Positions 27,401-34,753 of a DNA stretch of 64,000 bases are shown here, piece by piece. The notes beneath the pieces were generated by a model, which worked only from the letters and a program-made list of their open reading frames with translations, was not told the DNA's origin and did not search any database. The stretch is from NCBI GenBank assembly GCA_019117495.1, contig DWZP01000009.1, positions 1 to 64,000 on the forward strand, in the 5' to 3' direction. Both the position numbers and the translations under genes were made by a program. This DNA is from Fusicatenibacter_A intestinipullorum. GTDB lineage: Bacteria; Bacillota; Negativicutes; Acidaminococcales; Acidaminococcaceae. The stretch's first letter is position 1. The number at the start of each line of letters is the position of its first letter.

Positions 27401-28098
27401 CAAACCTTATTGCCATGGGCGTAGAACCGAGCCTTGCATTTAAAACGATGGAATATGTGCGTAAGGGCAAGGCCGCCAAAAACGGTTTGGAGCCAAAAAT
27501 GCTGGACGCAATGAAGGCGGCCAAAGTTCCGGAATGGTTTATTAATTCCTGCCAGACTGTTAAGTATTTGTTCCCTAAAGCACATGCCATAGCCTATGTT
27601 TTAATGGCTTACCGCATTGCTTACTGCAAAGTGCATTACCCAAAAGCGTTTTATGCAGCTTATTTCAGCGTGCGTGCGCCGGAATTTGACGCGGCCTATA
27701 TCGCCAAGGGCAAAGAATATATGAAGAAATTTATTAAAGATGTATATGCACAGGGCGGCAAGGCAAACAACAGGGATAAAGATACCGTAACCTATTTGGA
27801 GCTTGCGGTGGAAATGATGGAACGTGGCTTGGAATTTGAACCGATAGATTTGTATAAATCGCATCCGACACGCTTTTTGCCGACGGAGAAAGGCGTGCGT
27901 ATACCGTTGGCAGCACTCAGCGGTATTGGCACAAGCGCAGCACTCAGCATTGACGAAGCGCGCAGCAGCGGCGTGCCTTTTATTTCGCAGGAAGATTTGC
28001 GTGTACGTTCCAAAGTATCAAAATCGGTAATAGAAAAATTGGCTGAATACGGCACATTAAAAGACCTGCCGGAAAACGACCAGATAGATTTGTTTTAA
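24415..28098 (+). CDS. polC: PolC-type DNA polymerase III alpha subunit, exonuclease domain absent
   Basis: A 1227-residue PolC. Order: short N-terminal domain, OB fold (about 195-295), PHP domain (HCH at 306, TDHG, SACEAGE, CDVHF), GSRGSVGSS near 670, a zinc-binding cysteine set near 700-730, catalytic PDIDLNFSGEY near 750, and clamp-binding QIDLF at the C-terminus. In Bacillus PolC (about 1437 residues) a proofreading DEDDh exonuclease is inserted in the PHP domain. Here GMEGYL at 363 reaches the next PHP segment (LDHIIILAKNE near 394) after only about 25 residues, with no DxE motif. The N-terminus includes a Pro/Glu-rich linker. Confidence 0.95.
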   Translation: MKAKYCIVPDTAKFFEFLAGLSFSESDLLHTRLIRPQKIFVDVEQSEWVIEYKAAAPVEERLALAVADKLAAAFSLHKVELSCCNAEVNIKTETEEIPLPPEPPEETEFVVTNCSGQPIPEEIPLPEEPPQNDLESYHYEENGSCGSEADADFARAYELLYGNGGKGKNGNGVIWGKNFRGEPRPLDDITEEENNVVVEGQFVKCFDKDGVLTSFNERELRTKRVKLSFNLSDDTNGIFINMYFQTLEECHKFKSLIKPGVYLRIMGDARRDRYAFDEMTIEPKGIMLIEKEERMDNAEVKRVELHCHTKMSKMDALTPMEDLVKKAIKWGHKALAITDHGVVQAFPFCYDAAEGSDLKLIFGMEGYLISDSGVEGVDIEPTDSIKKKKGAKTQLDHIIILAKNETGLRNLYKLVTLSHLKYYNSRPSRPSLPRAVIEEYRDGLILGSACEAGELYRAVRAGKSEEELLKIAAFYDYLEIQPLGNNMYMVRENKCTVEDLKNYNRKIYELGKKIGKMTVATCDVHFLNPEDSKYRTILQGVQNYKDADEQPPLYYRTTEEMLAEFEYLGKDIAYEVCVTNPNKVADMVDKIKPVPDRDQLYSPSIPGAVEALPKMVYDKAHEWYGDELPEIVAERIKTELDSIINNGFAILYYIAHKLVRKSLDDGYLVGSRGSVGSSLVATLIDITEVNPLAPHYRCPECRYSEFFTNNEYASGFDLPEKNCPHCGTPMWRDGHNIPFAVFLGFHGDKVPDIDLNFSGEYQPVAHKYTEELFGRDNVCRAGTISTVASKTAFGYVRKYYEEKGLTKHPAYMAGLVEGIAGLKRTTGQHPGGIMVVPRNMDIHYITPMNHPADERDSTTVTTHFDYHSINDRLVKLDILGHDDPTVIKLLEEFTHIKPTKIPIGDEATMSIFRNTEALGVTPEQINSSVGTYGIPEFGTRFVRQMVEDVQPKNFGQIVRVSGYSHGTDVWLNNAQDLIKEGKPPEDTIATRDDVMTNLIAMGVEPSLAFKTMEYVRKGKAAKNGLEPKMLDAMKAAKVPEWFINSCQTVKYLFPKAHAIAYVLMAYRIAYCKVHYPKAFYAAYFSVRAPEFDAAYIAKGKEYMKKFIKDVYAQGGKANNRDKDTVTYLELAVEMMERGLEFEPIDLYKSHPTRFLPTEKGVRIPLAALSGIGTSAALSIDEARSSGVPFISQEDLRVRSKVSKSVIEKLAEYGTLKDLPENDQIDLF

Positions 28099-28107
28099 AA
28101 ATATTGT

Positions 28108-28140
28108 GAGCGCCTGAAAATATAAAACAGGCGCTCTTTT
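28108..28140 (+). terminator. Intrinsic terminator after polC
   Basis: GAGCGCCTG (28108-28116) pairs with CAGGCGCTC (28128-28136), followed by TTTT. It ends the long uppS-polC gene run. Confidence 0.9.
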
Positions 28141-28235
28141 GCATATTATTGAGTTTAAATTGAGTTTATTTTTTATAATATTTTCACAATCTGATATTAC
28201 TGTTAATTGTAAAATAGAGATAAGAGGTGATAACT

Positions 28236-29015
28236 ATGCTGAAAAAAGCAGTTATATTTACAGCGCTGTTATGCTTTGGCATCGGTAATTTTTGTTTTGC
28301 AGACAGCAGCCGCATGCTTGATAAAAATACTGAACTTCATCCGCAGGGGTGGAGTGTAGGTGAAACTATTAAGTTTAAAAAGAAAACAGCTGTGCGTTTA
28401 AATGACATTGGCGAAGTAATCAGCGGAACGCTTGCTGATGATACTTACCTTCGCCCGCAGGGGTGGCAGCGCATAATTAACGATAATTATTTTGTTTCTG
28501 CTTATACCGGCGGGGCGTGGTTTCCGCGGCATCACCGGTACTGGCCGGGCAGCGTTTACAATATTGCTTTGCCAAGCTACGGGCATTTGCGTTATAAGGA
28601 TGACACCGCCGTTACTTTTAGTAAACAGGGTACGGTTTTAAGCGGAACAATAGCTTCGCGGGCAACTGTCAGCCTTGGCGAAGGGCAGTATGGGTTTGTA
28701 ACTTTTGCGGATAGTTCAATTTTGGAATTTTACGATAATGGCGCAGTGAAGATGGGGATACTGAATGAGGATACCCAGCTCAGGCCGGCTTTTTGGCAGC
28801 AAAACATGGCGGATAACAGCAACGCCGGTTTTGTGGAGTTTAAAAAAGATACCTGCGTTTATTTTGATGAAAACGGGCTTGTAACTGCCGGAACGATAAA
28901 AGAAGCCGCACCGTGGAAAACGGGCGGCACAGTTACAACGCTTACAGAAAAAACTGAATATAAATTTACGGAAAACGGCGCTGAGAAAACGCCTGAAACT
29001 AATCCTTCAGAGTAA
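28236..29015 (+). CDS. Secreted protein with four imperfect repeats
   Basis: A 259-residue protein with a clear signal peptide (MLKKAVIFTALLCFGIGNFCFA). The mature part carries four repeats built on a hydrophobic beta-strand, FDENGLV-like turn and SGTL-like strand: TAVRLNDIGEVISGTL, TAVTFSKQGTVLSGTI, SILEFYDNGAVKMGIL and TCVYFDENGLVTAGTI, spaced by LRPQGW-like linkers. This resembles MORN/YwqK-type beta repeats, but I do not recognise the family. ATG 28236 follows agaggtg. Its 3' end overlaps the convergent DUF6125 gene by 17 bp. Probably periplasmic. Confidence 0.75.
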   Translation: MLKKAVIFTALLCFGIGNFCFADSSRMLDKNTELHPQGWSVGETIKFKKKTAVRLNDIGEVISGTLADDTYLRPQGWQRIINDNYFVSAYTGGAWFPRHHRYWPGSVYNIALPSYGHLRYKDDTAVTFSKQGTVLSGTIASRATVSLGEGQYGFVTFADSSILEFYDNGAVKMGILNEDTQLRPAFWQQNMADNSNAGFVEFKKDTCVYFDENGLVTAGTIKEAAPWKTGGTVTTLTEKTEYKFTENGAEKTPETNPSE

Positions 29016-29514
29016 ACTTCCATGCGCAGTGGCAGGTATTGTCGGTAATATCGGGGTAACAGCTTAAACATTCGCAGGTAAAGCGGCTGTCGATAGTTTT
29101 GGCAAAACCGCTGTATTCAATAATGCCAACTGCTTTGCAGGGGTGCAGAGGCATATTTTTGCTGCTGCGTGCGTGCTGTACGCGGCATTCCGTAGTTCGG
29201 TATATTAATGTATTGCCTTCGGTAATAATTTCGTCCCGGTTAATATTGGCATAAAGCCGCAATTTTAAGGCCTGCTTAAGCCCTTCTATGCCGGGATGTT
29301 CCGGCAGGTTTAAAAAAGTTTTTATGCGTTTGGCTTCAATTACAGTAAATTTTTCCCAAATGGCGCAATCATGTTCCATGGCTTCATCCATGCCGTACTT
29401 GCGCTCTACGGATTGAAACCATACGCCGTCCATGGCAAGCCAGTTTTTGCAGTAGCCTTCAATCAGTTCTATTAATTGTTCTTTGCTGTAATTTTTTAAA
29501 GTTTTGTTAATCAT
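28999..29514 (-). CDS. DUF6125 family protein
   Basis: A 171-residue cytoplasmic protein. The N-terminal half is helical (LIELIEGYCKNWLAMDGVWFQ, KYGMDEAMEHD). The C-terminal half is cysteine-rich: TECRVQHARSS, HPCKAVGIIEYSGFAKTID, TCECLSCYPD, CHCAWKFTL. This matches my recollection of DUF6125, a family common in anaerobes with a probable metal or cluster site; function unknown. It is transcribed toward the preceding secreted-protein gene with overlapping ends. A likely promoter cannot be separated from the gene at 29556. Confidence 0.75.
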   Translation of the reverse strand: MINKTLKNYSKEQLIELIEGYCKNWLAMDGVWFQSVERKYGMDEAMEHDCAIWEKFTVIEAKRIKTFLNLPEHPGIEGLKQALKLRLYANINRDEIITEGNTLIYRTTECRVQHARSSKNMPLHPCKAVGIIEYSGFAKTIDSRFTCECLSCYPDITDNTCHCAWKFTLKD

Positions 29515-29555
29515 AAATTCACCCCGCTTTTACGTTTATTATAGCGGTAAAGGTA

Positions 29556-29777
29556 TTAATCCCACCTGTTTAAAATATCTTTAATAATTTCTTTTTCGCT
29601 TTTGCGGCGTTTCTTTTCAAAATTGCGGTAATTATTGTCACGGTGGTCGGTGGAGTAATCGGCGTAATCGAAATCGTCATAATCGCGCTCGTAGCTGCGG
29701 TTGTAATCGCCGTGCCCGTCATCAAACATTAACGGATTTATGTTTACGCTGTATTGGTAAAAATTATAATTTAACAT
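29556..29777 (-). CDS. Small Tyr/Asp-rich hypothetical protein
   Basis: A 73-residue protein of very biased composition: a central Asp/Tyr-rich stretch (DYDDFDYADYSTDH) followed by a basic C-terminus (KKRRKSEKEIIKDIL). No recognisable family. Its reality is supported by GAGGAGG seven bases before the ATG and a good promoter upstream (29807-29835). It may be co-transcribed with the DUF6125 gene 41 bp downstream. Confidence 0.6.
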   Translation of the reverse strand: MLNYNFYQYSVNINPLMFDDGHGDYNRSYERDYDDFDYADYSTDHRDNNYRNFEKKRRKSEKEIIKDILNRWD

Positions 29778-29806
29778 GACTGCCTCCTCAAAACTGTTCT
29801 GCTTTT

Positions 29807-29835
29807 AGTATAGCGTTATTTTAGTGGTTTGTAAA
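29807..29835 (-). promoter_or_regulatory. Promoter of the small Tyr/Asp-rich gene and DUF6125
   Basis: Minus strand TTTACA (29830-29835), 17 bp, TATACT (29807-29812). Confidence 0.6.
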
Positions 29836-29847
29836 ATTTATTAACGG

Positions 29848-30024
29848 TTGACTGGTAATATAAGCAGTGCAAAATATAATGCCTGAAACTCTTGTTATCA
29901 GTAAAAGCAGCCCGCTTTTTATTTTAAACACCGCTGATTTATATACTATTAACGAAAAATTTCATATTATACAAATATTGCGCATGTTTAATTTAAAATC
30001 CGGCTTAAAATGCCGGATTTTTTG
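29848..30024 (+). other. Gene-free interval 29778-30239 with a possible small RNA
   Basis: No convincing protein gene lies between 29778 and 30239. TTGACT (29848-29853) and TATAAT (29875-29880) are present but 21 bp apart. A perfect terminator hairpin follows at 29995-30023 with no coding gene upstream on this strand. A transcript of about 140 nt would fit a small RNA. The rest (30025-30200) is A/T-rich with nothing I can name. Confidence 0.3.
29995..30023. terminator. Orphan intrinsic terminator
   Basis: AAAATCCGGC (29995-30004) pairs with GCCGGATTTT (30012-30021) and runs into T residues. The stem is symmetric, so it could act in either direction. Confidence 0.65.
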
Positions 30025-30200
30025 TGCGTCAGGCTTGCAATATTTTAATTTATAGGATATGATAAAGCGTATGCTGTTTTTTGTATAGAATTTTACATAT
30101 TTTTACTGCTTGGCCGTATTTGCAGGCAGAAATAAAAATATATTTTGTCTGATTTTTAGTGACTGATGAGTCGGGAACTATGGCGGTACTTGGCCGGGCA

Positions 30201-30209
30201 TGGTATAAT
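30201..30209 (+). promoter_or_regulatory. Extended -10 promoter of the 30240 gene
   Basis: TG-G-TATAAT (TATAAT at 30204-30209), about 31 bases before the ATG; no good -35. Confidence 0.45.
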
Positions 30210-30239
30210 AAGTTTATAATTCTTTTAAGGAGTATGACA

Positions 30240-30629
30240 ATGCCGCAGTTAATGACAAAAGAAGAAATTCATGAATTTGGTTTGCAGATTTTGAGCCGTT
30301 ATCTTGAGGCCAATGCTTACGAAATAGAAATGATGCATCCTAATATGCAGATGTTTCCGCATATTATAGCCAAAAAGAACGGCCAGCTTGTATTCATCAT
30401 TGCGGCAACGGATGTTTATCCTAATAAAGGCTCTTTTGCAGACAGTGAAAAGGCAGCGCTTTTGGAAAATGCCGCTAAGTTTGACGCGCAGGCTGCATGT
30501 GCATATCTTGGCATAGCCAATGCCGCCGGAGCTAAGGCGAAAGATAAGGAACTGTGCGGCAAGGCATATAAAGATGCAGATTTTTTAACCGATTTTGGAG
30601 GTTTGGAATTTATATATTTTAAAGACTGA
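30240..30629 (+). CDS. Small unknown protein, restriction-fold-like pattern
   Basis: A 129-residue cytoplasmic protein. ATG 30240 was chosen because aaggag lies seven bases upstream; the open frame from 30159 has no ribosome site. After an N-terminal helix (EEIHEFGLQILSRYLEANAYEIE) comes HIIAKKNGQLVFIIAATDVYP, then an alternating helix/strand tail. The spacing of hydrophobic strands is reminiscent of PD-(D/E)XK-like folds, but no full motif is visible. It lies 9 bp before the ferredoxin-nitroreductase gene, so the pair is probably co-expressed. Function unknown. Confidence 0.65.
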   Translation: MPQLMTKEEIHEFGLQILSRYLEANAYEIEMMHPNMQMFPHIIAKKNGQLVFIIAATDVYPNKGSFADSEKAALLENAAKFDAQAACAYLGIANAAGAKAKDKELCGKAYKDADFLTDFGGLEFIYFKD

Positions 30630-30638
30630 GGTGACGGC

Positions 30639-31448
30639 ATGGATTTGTTGAAAGTTGATACCGAAAAATGTGTTAAGTGCGGGCTTTGCGTACAGGCCTG
30701 CCCGTCCTGCATTTTATCTATGGGGGAAGATGGGCCGAAATGTGATTTTGACCGCGGCTGTATGAGCTGCGGACACTGCGTTGCCATTTGCCCTATGGGC
30801 GCGCTTGATAACAAATATGCGCCGCTGGCAGAGCAGAAGCCTTTGCCGATGCCGGTTCTGGACAGTGAAACCGCATATAATTTTTTGCGTATGCGCCGCA
30901 GCGTGCGCCTGTTTAAACCGGAACCTCCTTCTGAGGAAGAAATTGTAAAGCTGCTTGATGTGTGCCGTTATGCGCCTACTGCCGGTAATTCGCAGGGTAT
31001 GTATTATATCGTTATCCGCGATAAGGAAACCATTAAAAAGATTGCTGATGCAACTGCAGAATGGATGCAGCAGGAGATTGACGCAGGCAGCAGCGACAAA
31101 CGTTATTTTACAACCGTTTTGCGTGCGTATAATGACCGCGGACAGGATATCATTGCCCGCAATGCACCGATGCTTATTTTTGCAACGGCAAAACGCCTTA
31201 ACAGAACCGGCGTAAGCAATGCCGAGCAGGCATGGGCTTATGCGGAACTTTTTGCGCCTACAATCGGGCTTGGCACAACCATTGCCGGGTTTATCCAGAC
31301 CTGCGGCATAGCAGGTTACCAGCCGCTTTTGGATTTGGTAGGCGTGCCGCCCAAGTTTAAAATTTGCGGCACTTTAATGGTAGGACATCCGAAATATAAA
31401 TTCCAGCGCATGGTAGAACGCCAGCATTTAAAAGTAGAATTTAAGTAA
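30639..31448 (+). CDS. Nitroreductase family protein with N-terminal 2[4Fe-4S] ferredoxin domain
   Basis: A 269-residue fusion. Residues 1-60 hold two 4Fe-4S motifs (CVKCGLCVQACP, CMSCGHCVAICP). From about 80 the FMN-binding nitroreductase fold begins (RRSVRLFKPEPP, CRYAPTAGNSQGMYYIV, then GLGTTIAGFIQTC). Ferredoxin-nitroreductase fusions are common in anaerobes and pass electrons from ferredoxin or an attached donor to flavin; the substrate is unknown. A terminator follows at 31462. Confidence 0.9.
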   Translation: MDLLKVDTEKCVKCGLCVQACPSCILSMGEDGPKCDFDRGCMSCGHCVAICPMGALDNKYAPLAEQKPLPMPVLDSETAYNFLRMRRSVRLFKPEPPSEEEIVKLLDVCRYAPTAGNSQGMYYIVIRDKETIKKIADATAEWMQQEIDAGSSDKRYFTTVLRAYNDRGQDIIARNAPMLIFATAKRLNRTGVSNAEQAWAYAELFAPTIGLGTTIAGFIQTCGIAGYQPLLDLVGVPPKFKICGTLMVGHPKYKFQRMVERQHLKVEFK

Positions 31449-31461
31449 ATAAAAATTTTTT

Positions 31462-31492
31462 AACGGTACAGTTACAAGCTGTACCGTTTTTT
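31462..31492 (+). terminator. Intrinsic terminator after the nitroreductase gene
   Basis: AACGGTACAG (31462-31471) pairs with CTGTACCGTT (31479-31488), followed by a T run. Confidence 0.9.
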
Positions 31493-31618
31493 GTTACTTA
31501 TGCAACAGTTTTGGTACTAAAAATAAATAATTTTCCAAATTTACTGTCAATTAAAGGAAATATAAAATTTTTGCAGAAAATATATCTCAATAATGTTTGT
31601 AAACAAGGGGGAATAAGT

Positions 31619-33685
31619 ATGAAAGAGTATACCGGAGACAGAATCCGCAATGTGGCCATTGTGGGCCATGGTGGGGCAGGAACTACATCAGTTACGGAAG
31701 GCCTGCTGTACCGTTCGGGCGCAATTACCAGAATGGGCAAGGTTGAAGATGGCGCTACCACCACTGACTATGAACCGGAAGAAATTAAACGCGGCGTATC
31801 CGTAAACGCTACTTTGGCACCGGTTGAATGGCGTGATACTAAAATCAACTTTATTGATACTCCGGGCTTTGCAGATTTTGTGGCCGAAGTTAAAGGCGCA
31901 TTCCGTGCGGTTGACAGTGCGCTTATTGTTGTATGCGCAACCAGCGGCGTGCAGGTTGGCACTGAACAGTGCTGGAAACTTGCTGAAGAAGCACATTTGC
32001 CCCGCATAGTTTTCGTAAATAAAATGGACCGTGAAAATGCTGACTTTGACAGCATTCTTAATAATCTGCGCGCTAAAATAGGCAAACGCGTATTGCCTCT
32101 GCAGTTGCCTTTGGGCAAAGAATCCGGCTTCTGCGGCGTTATTGATATTTATAAAATGAAGGCTTATAAAGCTAACGGCAACGATTCCATCGAAATGGAT
32201 ATTCCGGAAGAATATATGGAAGCAGCCAAGGAAGCACATGAAAAAATGGTTGAAGCTGCGGTTGAAGCCGATGATGACTGCATGATGCGTTATCTGGAAG
32301 GCGAAACCATCAGCGACAAGGAAATTATGGACTGCCTTATTAAAGGTATCCGCCAGGCCATTATTTTCCCGGTACTCTGCGGCAGCGCTTATAAAGATAT
32401 CGGCCTTGGCCGTGTAATGAATGCTATTATTGACTATACTTACCCGGCAATTTTGAATGACTTTACCGTTGTTAACCCGGAAACCGGCGAAGAAGAAATA
32501 CGTGATGCCAACGCACCGATGGCAGCTTTGGTATTTAAAACAACTTCCGACCCGTTTGTTGGCCGCCTGAGCTTCTTCAGAGTATTCTCCGGCGTTATCA
32601 AGAGCGACAGCGTAGTTTACAACGCCAGCCGTGAAAAAGAAGAACGTTTCGGCACGGTATTTACCATGCGCGGCAAAACGCAGATTCCGATGAAACAGGT
32701 TGTTGCCGGCGATATCGGTGTTACCACCAAATTGCAGTTTACCGCTACCGGCGATACTCTGAGCGATAAAAACTCCCCGGTACTCTTTAAACCTATTGCA
32801 TTCCCCCTGCCGATGTATACACGCGCTATTTACGCGAAGAAAAAAGGCGAGGAAGAAAAGATTGCTTCGGCTCTGAACCGCCTGATGGACGAAGACCCGA
32901 CTATTATCGTTACCAGAAACACCGCTACCAAAGAAACTTTAATCAGCGGTATGGGCGACCAGCATATTGAAATTATTATGGAACGAATGAAACGTAAATT
33001 TGGTGTGGAAGCAGATTTGCGTGCGCCGATTGTTGAATACCGCGAAACCATCCGCGGCACTGCTACCAATGTTGAAGGCAAGCATAAGAAACAATCCGGC
33101 GGCCATGGGCAGTACGGCCATGTTATTATTACCATGGAACCGCTGCCGCCCGGAAGCGGATTTGAATTTGTTGATAAAATCTTCGGCGGCGCCGTACCGC
33201 GCCAGTACATTCCGGCTGTTGAAAAAGGCATGCGTGAATCCATGGAACGCGGCGTACTTGCTGGTTATCCGGTAGTTGATATCAGAATTACCCTGACGGA
33301 TGGTTCTTATCATACCGTAGACTCCTCGGAAATGGCATTTAAAACTGCCTCGAACATAGCGTTTAAAAAAGCTATGGAAGCAGCAAAGCCTGTTTTGATG
33401 GAACCTGTTTATAACCTTGATGTATACTGCGCCGAAAGCATGATGGGCGACGTTATAGGCGACCTTAACAGCAAACGCGGACGCATTTTGGGCATGCAGA
33501 GCCTTGATGACGGTATGGGCTGCATTAAAGCACAGGTGCCTTATGCGGAAATTACCGAATATGCTGTTGACCTGCGTGCGCTGACACAAGGCCTTGGCAC
33601 TTTTGAAATGAAATTTGACCATTACGAAGATGTGCCGCAAAAAATGGCAGAAAAAATTATTGCCGAACGTAAAGAACAGCAGTAA
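31619..33685 (+). CDS. EF-G-like GTPase family protein with altered P-loop
   Basis: A 688-residue member of the EF-G paralogue group (FusA2/TM1651-like), with G domain, domain II (about 290-390), III, IV and V. G3 DTPGF near 80 and G4 NKMD near 134 are intact. The P-loop reads GHGGAGTT: Thr22 sits where the near-universal GKT/GKS lysine is expected. ATG 31619 follows aagggggaataagt; the longer frame from 31511 lacks a ribosome site. It is unlikely to be the main EF-G. Stand-alone gene with its own terminator. Confidence 0.9.
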   Translation: MKEYTGDRIRNVAIVGHGGAGTTSVTEGLLYRSGAITRMGKVEDGATTTDYEPEEIKRGVSVNATLAPVEWRDTKINFIDTPGFADFVAEVKGAFRAVDSALIVVCATSGVQVGTEQCWKLAEEAHLPRIVFVNKMDRENADFDSILNNLRAKIGKRVLPLQLPLGKESGFCGVIDIYKMKAYKANGNDSIEMDIPEEYMEAAKEAHEKMVEAAVEADDDCMMRYLEGETISDKEIMDCLIKGIRQAIIFPVLCGSAYKDIGLGRVMNAIIDYTYPAILNDFTVVNPETGEEEIRDANAPMAALVFKTTSDPFVGRLSFFRVFSGVIKSDSVVYNASREKEERFGTVFTMRGKTQIPMKQVVAGDIGVTTKLQFTATGDTLSDKNSPVLFKPIAFPLPMYTRAIYAKKKGEEEKIASALNRLMDEDPTIIVTRNTATKETLISGMGDQHIEIIMERMKRKFGVEADLRAPIVEYRETIRGTATNVEGKHKKQSGGHGQYGHVIITMEPLPPGSGFEFVDKIFGGAVPRQYIPAVEKGMRESMERGVLAGYPVVDIRITLTDGSYHTVDSSEMAFKTASNIAFKKAMEAAKPVLMEPVYNLDVYCAESMMGDVIGDLNSKRGRILGMQSLDDGMGCIKAQVPYAEITEYAVDLRALTQGLGTFEMKFDHYEDVPQKMAEKIIAERKEQQ

Positions 33686-33714
33686 ATTAAATACTTGCCA
33701 GGTTTAAGCCTGCA

Positions 33715-33745
33715 AAACGCCGCCGGTTTTAACGGCGGCGTTTTT
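33715..33745 (+). terminator. Intrinsic terminator after the EF-G-like gene
   Basis: AAACGCCGCCG (33715-33725) pairs with CGGCGGCGTTT (33733-33743), followed by TT. Confidence 0.9.
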
Positions 33746-33789
33746 AGTAAATTTATTTTGTCGGCCTTAAAATAAAGGAATTATATACA

Positions 33790-34662
33790 ATGCTTTATTT
33801 AAAAAGTTTTACTTTTCCAAGTGACGGCGAAGAATTTGACGTTATCATAAATGTAAAGGAAAAATGTTACAGTTCGTTTTATCCGTTTAAAATTTTATCG
33901 CAGCGGGGAATAGAAAAGATTGATTTTGAGCCGGTAACTATTTTTTACGGCAGTAATGGCAGCGGCAAAACAACGGCGTTAAACGTTATTGCCGAAAAAT
34001 TAAAGCTGGAGCGCAGTTCTGCATATAACAAAAGCAGCTTTTTTAACGATTATGTTGATTTATGCGGCTATACATTAAAAGGCACGGTAATTCCGGCAAA
34101 CAGCCGCATTATTACAAGCGATGATGTTTTTGATTTTATGCTTAATCTGCGTATGCTGAATGAAGGTATTGACACAGGCAGGGAAAAACTTTTTGAGGAA
34201 TACCGGAAAATCAAGTCCGCCGATAACGGCAAATTCCGCCTGCGCAGCCTTGACGATTTTGAAGAACTGAAAAGGCTTACATCAGTAAGGCGCAATACGC
34301 AGTCGATGTATGTAAAGAAAAATGTCGGCGTTAATGTACGGGAACAATCCAACGGCGAAAGCGCTTTTATGTACTTTGCGCAGAAAATTGAAGAAAACGC
34401 GCTGTACCTGCTTGATGAGCCGGAAAACAGCCTGTCGCCGCAAAAACAAATGGAACTGGTGCGCTTTCTGGAAGATTCGGCGCGTTTTTACGGCTGCCAG
34501 TTCATTATTGCAACACATTCACCATTTGTGCTTTCGGTAAAAAATGCGCAAATTTATGATTTTGATTCTTGCCCTGCGGCGGTAAAACGCTGGACGGAAC
34601 TGGAAAACGTGCGCGTTTATTATAACTTTTTTAAACAGCACCGGGCAGATTTTGAAAAATAA
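33790..34662 (+). CDS. ABC-type/AAA_23-like ATPase
   Basis: A 290-residue soluble ATPase of the SMC/Rad50-related AAA group. Walker A YGSNGSGKTT near 51-61, ABC-like signature SNGES near 190, Walker B LYLLDEPENSLSP near 207 and switch HSPF near 243. No nuclease or TOPRIM domain is attached and no partner gene adjoins, so it is not an obvious OLD or Gabija-type defence protein. Isolated gene, ribosome site aaggaattat. Role unknown; AAA ATPases of this size are widespread in gut Firmicutes. Confidence 0.85.
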   Translation: MLYLKSFTFPSDGEEFDVIINVKEKCYSSFYPFKILSQRGIEKIDFEPVTIFYGSNGSGKTTALNVIAEKLKLERSSAYNKSSFFNDYVDLCGYTLKGTVIPANSRIITSDDVFDFMLNLRMLNEGIDTGREKLFEEYRKIKSADNGKFRLRSLDDFEELKRLTSVRRNTQSMYVKKNVGVNVREQSNGESAFMYFAQKIEENALYLLDEPENSLSPQKQMELVRFLEDSARFYGCQFIIATHSPFVLSVKNAQIYDFDSCPAAVKRWTELENVRVYYNFFKQHRADFEK

Positions 34663-34706
34663 TGCTGACAATTATGCGCTTTTAACTATGCAGTAAATGT
34701 TAAGTA

Positions 34707-34715
34707 TGTTATAAT
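34707..34715 (+). promoter_or_regulatory. Extended -10 promoter of tkt
   Basis: TG-T-TATAAT (TATAAT at 34710-34715), 39 bases before the tkt start. TTAACT at 34682 is too far for a standard -35. Confidence 0.4.
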
Positions 34716-34753
34716 TTATACAAATAACGTACAATAATTGGAGGGTTTATTTT

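Noticed and set aside
29867..30055. Plus-strand open frame of 62 codons in the gap before 30240.
   Set aside because: No ribosome site, it runs through a terminator hairpin and has no coding character.
33790..34662. ATPase as part of a phage-defence system (OLD, Gabija or similar).
   Set aside because: It has no TOPRIM, nuclease or helicase partner and sits alone between housekeeping genes.
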